From Adiantum capillus-veneris (Eukaryota; Streptophyta; Polypodiopsida; Polypodiales; Pteridaceae), in NCBI GenBank assembly GCA_014529385.2, contig CM043959.1, forward strand, positions 3,129,358-3,193,357: 64,000 nucleotides of DNA, read 5' to 3'. The notes under the pieces were generated by a model. It worked only from the letters and a program-made list of their open reading frames with translations. It was not told where the DNA came from and ran no database searches. Below are positions 45,725 to 54,511 of the stretch, one piece after another (the stretch's first letter is position 1; each line of letters starts with the position of its first letter). A program made the translations under genes and the position numbers.

Positions 45725-46161
45725 ATCACGCTGCCCTGCAACATGGCACTACTGTACGGATTTCCGCATTTTGGGTTGCTAGAGATGACGTGACACTACT
45801 GTAAAGACTTCCGCTTTTTGCGTTGGCACATTTAGTAGCTTTTGTATGACCTCTTTGGGACCAAATGGTTTTAGAACCAAGTGTTAGGCTTAATGCTTTT
45901 GGGGCTTTGCTTTTAGCAACCCATGTACTCTTTATAAGTGCCCTTAGGGCCATCCTTCACGCATCTAGACGCAGAGCTAGAAGATCTGGATCCAACGAGA
46001 GTTGTACTCTTGTAGATCAATAATAAAGAAATATTGAAAGGGGCACTAGTCTTTGGGGCCAACGCGTCTTGGCTTGGAACTCCATTGCGCCGTGTCGTCT
46101 TTCTCTTTTATTCAAGTGTTTTGAAGTACTAAAGTGTTGCTAAGTGTATAGATTGAAGTTA
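45725..46161 (+). repeat. Gypsy-family LTR relic, plus strand
   Basis: GGATTTCCGC(A/T)TTT phrases, a TATA-like CTCTTTATAAGTGCC (45930-45944), an AATAAAGAAATATTGAAAGG phrase (46020) and CACTAGTCTTTGGGGCCAAC (46045) match the other gypsy LTRs here. It continues past the MITE at 46502-46540. The 5' end is not determined. Confidence 0.65.
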
Positions 46162-46501
46162 GGGAAAATTACCAAAATACCCTTGTGTCTGTTTTGGTTG
46201 GATAGCTCAATATTTTCTAATCTTCATTCCTTTTTGACAAATGAGACCTGTTTTTGAGTGCTTAGCATGTAATTTGTCCAAATCACCTCACAAAAAAGGC
46301 AATTATGTCTAAAAATAATGAAGCAATTCATCTCCAAAGCCTACATAACCAACTCAAATTCTAGTTTTAGCATGTTGTATTGATAGACAATCAATCTTCT
46401 TATGAAAAGCTACAAAAATTTTATCTTTGGAGAAATTTTATCTCACAACCAAGGGTATTTTGAGAATTTTGAAAGTAGAGGGATATTTTGGTAATTTTCC
46501 C
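46162..46501. mobile_element. Second Mutator-like MITE with 9-bp target duplication
   Basis: Starts GGGAAAATTACCAAAATACC and ends with the inverse, GGTATTTTG... and GGTAATTTTCCC. Flanked by identical 9-bp TTGAAGTTA at 46153-46161 and 46502-46510. Length is 340 bp, with no coding capacity. An internal CAATCAATCTTCTTATGAAA block is the inverse of the corresponding part of 14937-15421, confirming one family. It interrupts the gypsy LTR relic. Confidence 0.9.
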
Positions 46502-46599
46502 TTGAAGTTATCCCTGTGTTTCCGTTCCATCATTCGCCGGAGGTGATTACGGCGACGGCCACGAACCTAGTACCAACCTTATCTACATGGGCACCTGTC

Positions 46600-47113
46600 T
46601 CAGAAGAGATACCCGCCTCTTGCTCCCTGAATCTCTACCTATTGAGCTTGGTCAACCTTGGTAGGTTGCGTTTGCATCGAAGGTCGGGTCCTCCTCCATG
46701 GACAGGCCTTCGCAAGATGGTCCATCTCCTGCAAATGAAACACTGATTTGAGAGCCCTAAATACTCCAAGCTCTAGCGGAGCCAACCCGAGGTAGTAGAA
46801 CTACCTTCAAGAGGGTGTGGGCGTCTCGAATCAAAACACCTACCATAGGTATGTCTGCTACCCTGGTAGCAACTGAAGCTGCCGTACGTGGTAGCAACAA
46901 AGTGGTCCCACTCTCGGAACCTATCTTGAAAAGTACTCTCTCCTCTAATCCGTACAAGTCGACTATAATGGGCAAGTCTACTTCCTCATTGAAAGCCGAA
47001 TCGAAACCATGTCACCACTGTCAAAAATGAACCTGACTACACGGATGGCCCAAGGGCTCATCACGATGACCTTGGATGCCATCTCAGGAGTCTCAAACTC
47101 GATTTGGTAGTAA
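46600..47113 (-). pseudogene. LINE copy 4: ORF1 internal fragment
   Basis: The minus strand has YYQIEFETPEMASKVIVMSP at 47112-47050, then PRTAASVATRVADIPMVGVL near 46880-46850, and a decayed zinc knuckle CFICRRW near 46740, all matching ORF1 of LINE copy 1. The cut at 47113 is the border with a copia LTR. The N-terminal part of the same ORF1 reappears at 61071-61190, suggesting one LINE split by the intervening 14 kb. Confidence 0.82.
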
Positions 47114-47406
47114 AAACATAGAAACATGTGGGCACATGTGGAAAAGGACCCAAGAAATGAAGTCATCAATGATGCTCAATAAGCACCTTGTAGTAGCTCT
47201 ATATAATAAGCCTTTGTATACACACTTTATTAATATATGATCAAACTATCTACTTTTGTTGTTTACACTCTTTATTAATATATGATCAAACTATCTACTT
47301 TTGTTGTTTACACTCTAGTCAATTTATCTCCCTTGTGTAATCAACATTGTCATTAGTATGCTAACACCATGAATGGTTCTCTTCTTAATCCTCCCTAAAC
47401 CCAACA
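47114..47406 (+). repeat. Copia-type 5' LTR
   Basis: Nearly the same sequence as 60810-61070: both contain CATAGAAACATGTGGGCACA, a TATA at CTCTATATAAT and an end CCTAAACCCAACA. This copy has an extra 45-bp tandem duplication (47226-47270 and 47271-47315) and lacks the TGACATTC start present in the other. A primer site follows directly. Confidence 0.82.
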
Positions 47407-47408
47407 AC

Positions 47409-47420
47409 TGGTATCAGAGC
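47409..47420 (+). promoter_or_regulatory. Primer-binding site TGGTATCAGAGC
   Basis: A perfect 12-nt match to the usual initiator Met-tRNA complement, 2 nt after the LTR end CCAACA. Confidence 0.93.
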
Positions 47421-47849
47421 AAGTGAGGGATTAGCATCTCCTAATCCTTGATCCTTGCATTAAGCTTTTAATCTAAGAAGCATAATAGACCTATAACTAA
47501 TCCATGTGCAATTAGCAAAGTGTGGGCAAGTTCAAGGAGATCCATAGAAGCCACTAACCTCTTTGGTAAAATTGCCATCGACTAGTGTATGCATATATAT
47601 TTCCACTTGCATTTAGGTCGCTTATGGTGTTGCTTTTGCATAATCTTTTCTCCTCAAATTACTCTCTATTCGAGCTCCAAACCGTCGCATTGACAATGTG
47701 TTGCATTAGTGCTCCGTGAGCTCTTTCTGACAAGCTATAGAGCTCCCCAATTGAACTCCTCTAGTGCAACTAATTGCTCAATTAATTTCGTGAGAATAGT
47801 GTAATATTTGCCATCTAATTTTTCCTACAACAGAGGGCAAGAAACGACC
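47421..47849 (+). other. Leader of the copia-type element, no coding region seen
   Basis: AT-rich sequence after the primer site with no gag motif. It meets gypsy gag near 47835, where the host element was interrupted or recombined. Confidence 0.45.
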
Positions 47850-48455
47850 AAAAGATCATATGTTTTATGCAAAAAAGAAGCACTTTTACAGAGCCAATCA
47901 GTATGATTTCCTCAACGACAAGGACAAAAAGGCCAAAGAATTCAAAGAGGGAGGACAAGCAGTAAAGTTTGAGTACTTTTCACGGTTTCGAGATGCTCCT
48001 AAGGCTTTAACCTTTATCCAACAATTTGATATAGAATTTTTTGGAGGCCGCTATACAGAGCACTCCAAGATTAGACGGGCGTTGGGTAGCATTCTTTCTG
48101 AAAGGCAATGCACGGACATCATATTACAAAGGCTCATCATGGTCCACTCTTTTATTAAGGAAACAAGCACCGACAAAGTGGCTGAGATTTAAGAAACTCT
48201 TTATTTATTCATGGCTCACCCAAGAATACAAACGAGACATGATGACTGACTGGAATCATATTCGGATGGTCAAGGCCGAATCTTTGGATACTTATTGTGA
48301 AAGATTTTGGGATACTTTTCTACATGCTTCATCCTTTAAGAAGATCAGTTTTAAGGAGCAGATCGAGAGTCAATGTCTACTGAATTGGTTTATGGCTTAT
48401 GTCTAATTTTACAAGCGTAATCGAGGACGATTACAATTCTTTCAAGAGGGGGATA
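47850..48455 (+). pseudogene. Gypsy gag joined to the 3' end of the same family
   Basis: MFYAKKKHFYRANQYDFLND starts a gag core like that at 33000-32400 (QQFDIEFFGGRYTEHSKIR, LTQEYKRDMMTDWNHIR), with a frameshift near 48090. At about 48370 the frame leaves gag. It continues with CAATGTCTACTGAATTGG, the phrase found just before the 3' LTR at 59780, and the polypurine tract CAAGAGGGGGATA (48443-48455). The rest of gag, the protease and all of pol are deleted. Confidence 0.8.
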
Positions 48456-48811
48456 TGTCACAAAATGATGACGTGGCAACACTGCCTGGACACACACACA
48501 CACAGTGACCCTGTGACAGAAGTGCAACGTGGCAACAGTACGAACTCCCACAAAACGCGATGGCAGGCTGACGTGGCAGAATGTACGGAAACCTGGATTT
48601 TGCACTGGTTGATGACGTGGCAACCTATACGGATTTCCGCAATTTGCGCTAGTTCTTTTTTGACAGTTTTTAAGGACCAATTGCTTTTGAGTTTGACTGG
48701 TTTTAGGGCTCTGCTTTTGGCATCCCTTGTAGGAATAAAAGGAGCCCAAGGGCCTCACTTTTCAGAGCATCTGGACACAGAGCCTGAGAGTTGAGGACCT
48801 ATGGAAGTTGT
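48456..48811 (+). repeat. Truncated 3' LTR of gypsy family
   Basis: Starts TGTCACAAAATGATGACG right after a polypurine tract, matches the LTR at 59865 and stops at 48811 where the poly(T) of LINE copy 2 begins. It includes GTAGGAATAAAAGGAGCCCA, the promoter region. Confidence 0.82.
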
Positions 48812-50543
48812 TCTTTTTTTTTCCGAGAAAAAGATCCTTCTATAAGTTAATGAAACTACCCATAGGGCTACAACCACCTCTACTAGAGATGGCTACAACA
48901 ATGATAAGGGGGAGACTCTCCCAATGAAAAAACAACATATGTAGTACAATGAGGCTAAATCAAGAAATGGGAGGAGGGAAAAGCCACACAGGTGGACGGT
49001 AACGCCATCTCAGCACACCCTCGACCATGGTGAAGAAAGTCCCATGGCACCAGAGTCGAAGGAAAGCCTCTCTACGCTCCCGCATGCGGTTGGAGCTGCC
49101 CTAGAGTCTCTTGAACTGTCCTCTGAGAGTATGGATCAGCTCTAGCCAAAGACCTCGAACAATCCCTCCTGGTGGTACACGGCGAGCCTCAAAGATGCGG
49201 TAGTAGCGGGCCCGCCAGATGAACCGGAGTGTCAGGACGCAGATGAGCTCCCAACACTCCTCTCTCACTGCACCACTTCTGTGGAGTAAGCTCTGTAGCA
49301 GGCTCGAGTGTAGGGTGATCCCCCTGCATCACTATCATCCTCTTGGTGGAGGATAGCTCAAATTGAAGTGTCGGGCCCGTGAGAGTGGACCAAGCAGTTG
49401 CCCCCCAAGTGTACTGTCGTGCCGTGGAAAGAGCTGGCATCAGCCGAAGGACACGAAGCCAAACCTAATGTGCCAAAGGAGAATCCTAAAGACAATGGCA
49501 CTGACTCTCCACAGGATGGTCACAAGCTGCACATGCTGCAGAAAGACCACTATGTACAAGCCAGCTCCCAATTACTGTAGCTCGATGTGCAACCAACCAT
49601 TGGAACAAAGTGACCGGCCGTGGCTGTCTGGAGTCCCACAACCTCGCCCAAAAAGCTGACAAGAACTCAGCTATGAGACCCTCCTCCTACCAATGAGGTG
49701 CAGCAGCAGGACGAGCCTCTCTCCATACTACCAGTATGTGACGTCCTAGTCGAACATTGTACTGAAAGAAAGGGACACCTAGATGGTCGGCTGAAGAGAA
49801 AGGGTCCCTCCAAAACCACTCTCCACGATCCCACTACACTCGTGCCACTGGACAGCTCTCCCAAGCCCACCATCTCCAGTGGCCAGTCTCAAGAGCTGCA
49901 GGGTCAAGATCTATGATAAAGTCCTTCCACAGATGCTCACAACTCGGATCCTCTAAAAATAGCACTCTGCCACCTGTGAGGCCTCTGTTGAAACTCGGTG
50001 TAAACGACTCTCGCCATGTAGCTCAAAAATCTGGGAGGGTACAATCTCTGAGCAAGCCCGAACTGCGATGAGAACCTCCAGTCCGTGAAGGCCCCATCCA
50101 ACTGCTGACTTGAGAGATGTGAGCCACTCAGCTAGTACTGCCTCTGTGATGTCCTGACACATACTCTGCACCCCTCTCATACCCTGTAGCTCTTCTGACA
50201 AGCCTGAAAATTGTAGCCAGTCACCTAGAGTGCGTGTTGGACCCTCTGCCATGGGACCCCAAGAAACATGAAGCCTACTACCAACCAAGTGGCCTCTCTG
50301 GGTGCTAACCATGGGGTTCCAAACAAGGGACTGTGTCTCAGGCGCTCCTCCGTGCAAGTAGGTTGATGCCACTCCAGGCCTCTCCGAAGCTGCTCCCAGA
50401 AGCGGAGCAGACTCACAGCAAAATGGTCCTCCAGTCTCCTGGTCACGCCAACTATGCGCATCTCTGTGAAAATCCATCTGGCCGAAGGTCGCCAGGGGCC
50501 TCCAGCCAGAGGCACTCTAGCACTAAGCCGTTGAAGCAAAAAC
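48812..50543 (-). pseudogene. LINE copy 2, 3' UTR and ORF2 C-terminus
   Basis: The poly(T) at 48812-48822 and AAAAAGATCC mark the LINE 3' end. Minus-strand coding phrases include STARQYTWGATAWSTLTGP (49440-49380), IVMQGDHPTLEPATELTPQ, and further ORF2 C-terminal pieces at 50477-49953. Frames are broken. The LINE is interrupted at 50536-50543 (GCAAAAAC) by a hAT-type element and resumes at 51259. Confidence 0.88.
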
Positions 50544-50767
50544 CATAGTTACCCGGAACGCGGAACGGGAACGGCGACGGGATCCCTGCGGAACGGGCGA
50601 ACGGCTAGGGGTCCGGAACGGGAACGGCGCGGAACGGGAGGTATAAAAAACACCCAAATAGTGCATTTTTAGCTCCTTGTGTTTAAATACAAGGAGTATT
50701 AGAGTGCTTTGACTCTAATACTCACAAAAAACTCGTTTTGAAGACCATTCAACCTTGCTATGACTAG

Positions 50768-50824
<57 letters not shown>

Positions 50825-51258
50825 GAGAGTGAGAGGGAGAGGGAGAGATTTGAGAGAGTGGGAGGGAGAGGAAGAGAGCTTGAAGGCTTGAAGCCTTGAG
50901 CCTTGAGAGAGTGTCTTGAGAGGGAGAGATCTTGAGAGTGTGAGAGGGAGAGAGCTTGAGCCTTGAGGATTAGCTTGTGGAGAGAAAGGGAGAGGGGGGT
51001 GCATTTTATGAGTCCTTGAGGCCTTGCACACTTCAAAAAGAAGCCCAAACATTTACTTCAATTTTTCCAATTTTTGCGAAATTTGTTTGTAGCCGTTGGC
51101 CGTTCCAGGGGCATTCCGGAACATTCCGGAACGGCCATTCCGGTTTGCACTGGCCACCCGGAACGTCAAACGTTCCGGGACGTTTCGGAACGTTCGGGAA
51201 GGGAACTGCCCCCCGGAACGTCGGAACGGGAGCTAGGGGGCGTTCCCCGATAACTCTA
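50544..51258. mobile_element. Non-autonomous hAT-type transposon in LINE copy 2
   Basis: Exact 8-bp target duplications GCAAAAAC at 50536-50543 and 51259-51266. The ends are inverted: CATAGTTACCCGGAACGC on the left and TAGAGTTATCGGGGAACGC from the right. Removing the element and one duplication restores the LINE phrase seen in copy 1 at 40100. The subterminal regions are full of GGAACG/CGTTCC copies. The middle holds an AG tract (50768-50821) and GA-rich DNA. No transposase. The 8-bp duplication and short TIR fit hAT. Confidence 0.9.
50768..50821. repeat. (GA)n microsatellite inside the hAT element
   Basis: About 27 AG units, followed by imperfect GAGAGGGAGAG sequence to 50950. Confidence 0.95.
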
Positions 51259-51277
51259 GCAAAAACTCCTTCCAGGG
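51259..51277 (-). pseudogene. LINE copy 2, 19-bp island between two insertions
   Basis: GCAAAAACTCCTTCCAGGG is LINE sequence lying between the hAT and the gag-only copia elements. Its first 8 bases are the hAT duplication and its last 5 (CAGGG) the copia duplication. Confidence 0.88.
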
Positions 51278-51599
51278 TGTTAGGAATGGGATCGTGCTAG
51301 CTATGGTGGATGAAAGAGAAACATAATATCAATGTGTGAGTGTGTGTGTAAGCAAGGTTATCACTCAAGTGAATTAGGTTCCAAGATAGGATTAGCTTGG
51401 ACTCATAAACACAATCTTGAGTATTGACTTAGCTTAGAACAAGCTCACCATAGACAAGCATGTAGTGCAAAATGAAGTTGTGTTGCTCATTCATGAAAGT
51501 GAGCTTTTAAGTAGCTCTACATCCTTGCTCCACAGCATGTGGGATAAATCCACTCTCCTCTCCTTAACTCACACTTTAGGACAAAGCTCACACTTTACA
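51278..51599 (-). repeat. 3' LTR of the gag-only element
   Basis: On the plus strand it runs TGTTAGGAATGGG to CACTTTACA. It differs from 54190-54511 at about three positions (GAACA/GCACA, CATCC/CAGCC, TTAACT/TTGACT). Confidence 0.95.
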
Positions 51600-51612
51600 A
51601 TCCTCCCCTTGA
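51600..51612 (-). promoter_or_regulatory. Polypurine tract
   Basis: The minus strand reads CAAGGGGAGGAT directly before the 3' LTR. Confidence 0.85.
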
Positions 51613-51639
51613 GGTTTGGACTATGACAAGATACTGAAG

Positions 51640-51775
51640 ATGCATGATCCACACAGGCTAACAAAATCCACATAGGATGGCGATGTCCACACAGGAAAAT
51701 AAAGTCCACAAAGGATGGTGATATCCACACAATGGTGATAGCCACACAGGATGATAAAATCCACACGGGAAAAAG
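51640..51775 (-). repeat. Degenerate ~18-20-bp repeat before the polypurine tract
   Basis: TCCACACAGGATGGTGATA-like units recur about seven times with deletions (AAAATCCACAT, GATGTCCACACAGG, GATAGCCACACAGG and so on). Confidence 0.75.
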
Positions 51776-51805
51776 TCCTCCCCTACAAGTAGAGAGTCTG
51801 CATCT

Positions 51806-52706
51806 TCAAAATGGGTCTTCATAAAAGACAATGTTGCTCTCGTCTTCATCCTTTTTGTCTTCTACCATGTGAGCTGATCCATTGATAGGTCTCTTCCCTT
51901 CATGGCTTCTGCTGTTGCTTCTACTGCTGATGCCTCCATTCGAGTAGCACCGAGAAGGAGGGTGTCCCTTCCTACCACATTTGTTGCAAGGTTTGTTTGT
52001 GTAGGAGTCTTTCGCTACGTGTCCCATTCTTCCACATTCATAACACTTTCTTCCGTTTGTCGATGTTGATGGCGAATGCCTTCCCCTTGAGGATGTTGCA
52101 ATAAAGACTCCTCCTGATGAGGTTAATGAACCTCTTCGCTTTCTTTCTTCTGCTTGGGACATCTTGGAATGGTGGTGCTGATTCCTTTTCTTCAAGAATT
52201 GTGACTAAGTGGTCATAAGAAGGTGGAAGTGCACTCAATAGTATGGCCACTTTGTCGTCTTCTCGTACTTCGACTTGGATGTAAGTGAGCTGCGTGACAA
52301 TGCTCTTAAGCCTATTCACTAGGCTAGCAATATCCTCCCCTTCAACCATGGTGATCTTGTAAAGTTGTCTTTTGAGACTAACTTTACTTCTTTTGGCCCT
52401 GGTTCCAAAATTGCTCTCTAAAACATGCCAGGCATCATATGCATGCGTACATTCGTCTATGAAATGCACATAATTGTCATGCAAGGAGGTGATGATGATT
52501 CCCAATGCTTGTTCGTCTTTGGCCAAATTTTGTGCACTTGCTGTGAGTGTAAATGCCCTAGTGTGCACTCCATCGGGTTCGGTTTGTTGCTCTAAGGCAG
52601 TGTTGATGACAGACCATAGACATTTTTTCATAAGGTAACCTCGTAACTTTGTTTGCCAGGTGTGAAATCCTACTCTGTTGACTTTTTCTATTCCCTTGTC
52701 CCCCAT
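51806..52706 (-). CDS. Copia-type Gag with two zinc knuckles, one frameshift
   Basis: The ATG at 52706 opens a 222-codon frame: an MGDKGIEKVNRVGFHTWQ start, then a helical gag core (KDEQALGIIITSLHDNYVHF, AYDAWHVLESNFG, then LKRQLYKITM and SALPPSYDHLV), as in UBN2-type copia gag. Near 52190 the reading moves into the frame 52195-51806, with a basic region and two knuckles: CYECGRMGHVAKDS (last Cys replaced by Ser) and CNKCGRKGHPPSRC (intact). It ends EDESNIVFYEDPF and a stop. Gag packages RNA into particles. The shift could be a mutation or a sequence error. No other ORF exists in the element. Confidence 0.85.
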
Positions 52707-52838
52707 TTGTGCTAATGGAGGGGTCTTAGCTTAGGAGACTCACCTAGCCATTGTCTGCCTTTTTACACGGTGCACAAATAAAGAAAGATGATATTTATTT
52801 GCAAGTTATTGTGCTTGGCTGGATTCATTTCATTGCAA

Positions 52839-52841
<3 letters not shown>

Positions 52842-52923
<82 letters not shown>
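52842..52923. repeat. (GA)n microsatellite in the 5' leader
   Basis: About 40 AG units with a single AAG interruption near 52881. Confidence 0.96.
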
Positions 52924-52926
<3 letters not shown>

Positions 52927-53204
52927 CCCTTTCGTGAAGCTCCTCTTCACAAAGAGGTATGACTGGTGATGCTTTGATTTTTGCTTTGAAGCCAGATGAA
53001 GCCTCTTGAAGGTCTTTAGATGCCTTTGAGCAAGCTATGGGAAGCCCCTCCAGGTGGGGAGGGGGCTCAATAGACTGCCCGTGAGAAAAGTCGGTAGGGC
53101 CTTTTTGTCTGCTTACTTGACTTTAAGACCTCCAAAGTTTGTGGGAGCCAAACTTAGAAGGGGCGGTGATGAAATGGTGTGGTGGCTCACTTGAAGACAA
53201 TGGG

Positions 53205-53313
53205 CGTGGGAATATGTTCCAAGCAATGGCTTGGTCAAGGACGGGCCTCAGCAGGCGTGGGAATATGTTCCAAGCAATGGCTTGGTCAAGGGCGGGCCTC
53301 AGCAGGCGTGGGA
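53205..53313 (+). repeat. 51-bp tandem duplication, GC-rich
   Basis: CGTGGGAATATGTTCCAAGC... starts at 53205 and 53256, with the start of a third unit at 53307. One base differs (AAGGACGGG versus AAGGGCGGG). The region to 53510 is markedly GC-rich (CGGCCGGTCGGCC and similar), unlike the AT-rich neighbourhood, and has no recognised product. Confidence 0.92.
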
Positions 53314-53619
53314 AGGGGGGCCCGAGAGGGGCGGACCCGAAAATCCCCTTAAAAGGGGTTGAGCGCGTGGGTAAGGCCAGTCGGCGGGCAGGCGCCGCGG
53401 ACAATCGGCCGGTCGGCCAGTCAGGTAAAGGCGCAGGCAGCCGTTCGCCAGCGGGTCAAGGGCCGCCGGATGGGCAATCGGCCGGCCTCGTCCGATCGCG
53501 GACCCGAAATTTTATGAAAGACAGCTTACCGCCTGATTTGAAATCCGCCCAGTGGGCGCCTTTGCCTTTGGACTTTGTGGTATGGCCCCTAATGGTCAAC
53601 CCCTAAAATTAGGAGGTTT

Positions 53620-54175
53620 ACACGGCTTGTTGGCAGATTTGCCTCGTTAAGACAAAAAAAAAAGAGGAAGTTCTTCTTTGGCATTAAATGCACCACACAT
53701 ACACACACACACCTAAACACACTTCCCTGCTACATAACACAAAGAAATAGCAACATAAACTCTCAAAAAGGTTCAAAATTAATTAAGCAATTATTTTCAC
53801 ATGAGACGTCCAATTGGAGCATGGGAGGATGCATTGCGAAGCTCATGACACCGGCTATGGATGCTCATAAGTGACAAAGCAAGGTAGTGCCGTACTTGGG
53901 AGTAATGGAGCACAAAAAATGGTAAGAAAAATATTGAGAGAAAACACCTAATAATTAAGCATAATACTAACTAACCTCAGGATTAGCCAGGAGAGTAGTG
54001 GCCCAAGGGAATCAAACCCAAGAACGTGCTCACACTGACTAATTGATGCTAATTAGTCACAAGGTATGCAATGGGAAGAGAAGAAGAGAAATACTAAGGA
54101 TCCTAATGATGATTAGGAGATGCCAATCAAACTAACACACAGAAGTACAACAACAATCCTAGCTAGCACACCATA
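53620..54175. other. Leader region of gag-only element, non-coding
   Basis: AT-rich, with CACACA and polyA-type runs. No frame supported. Confidence 0.5.
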
Positions 54176-54187
54176 GCTTTGATACCA
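54176..54187 (-). promoter_or_regulatory. Primer-binding site of gag-only element
   Basis: The minus strand reads TGGTATCAAAGC, 2 nt from the 5' LTR end. Confidence 0.9.
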
Positions 54188-54189
54188 AA

Positions 54190-54511
54190 TGTTAGGAATG
54201 GGATCGTGCTAGCTATGGTGGATGAAAGAGAAACATAATATCAATGTGTGAGTGTGTGTGTAAGCAAGGTTATCACTCAAGTGAATTAGGTTCCAAGATA
54301 GGATTAGCTTGGACTCATAAACACAATCTTGAGTATTGACTTAGCTTAGCACAAGCTCACCATAGACAAGCATGTAGTGCAAAATGAAGTTGTGTTGCTC
54401 ATTCATGAAAGTGAGCTTTTAAGTAGCTCTACAGCCTTGCTCCACAGCATGTGGGATAAATCCACTCTCCTCTCCTTGACTCACACTTTAGGACAAAGCT
54501 CACACTTTACA
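54190..54511 (-). repeat. 5' LTR of the gag-only element
   Basis: Mate of 51278-51599, of equal length. On the minus strand it begins TGTAAAGTGTGAGC and ends CCATTCCTAACA. A promoter TATA is not obvious. Confidence 0.95.

Larger units (their letters stand above)
51278..54511 (-). mobile_element. Gag-only copia-type LTR retrotransposon (complete)
   Basis: Two 322-bp LTRs (51278-51599 and 54190-54511) with three differences seen, 5-bp target duplications CAGGG (51273-51277, 54512-54516), a primer site TGGTATCAAAGC (54187-54176), a gag frame (52706-51806) and a polypurine tract (51612-51600). There is no protease, integrase, RT or RNase H in the 3.2 kb. It therefore depends on proteins of a partner. 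The layout corresponds to the TR-GAG class of non-autonomous plant elements. The LINE sequence continues on both sides exactly at the duplications. Confidence 0.94.
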
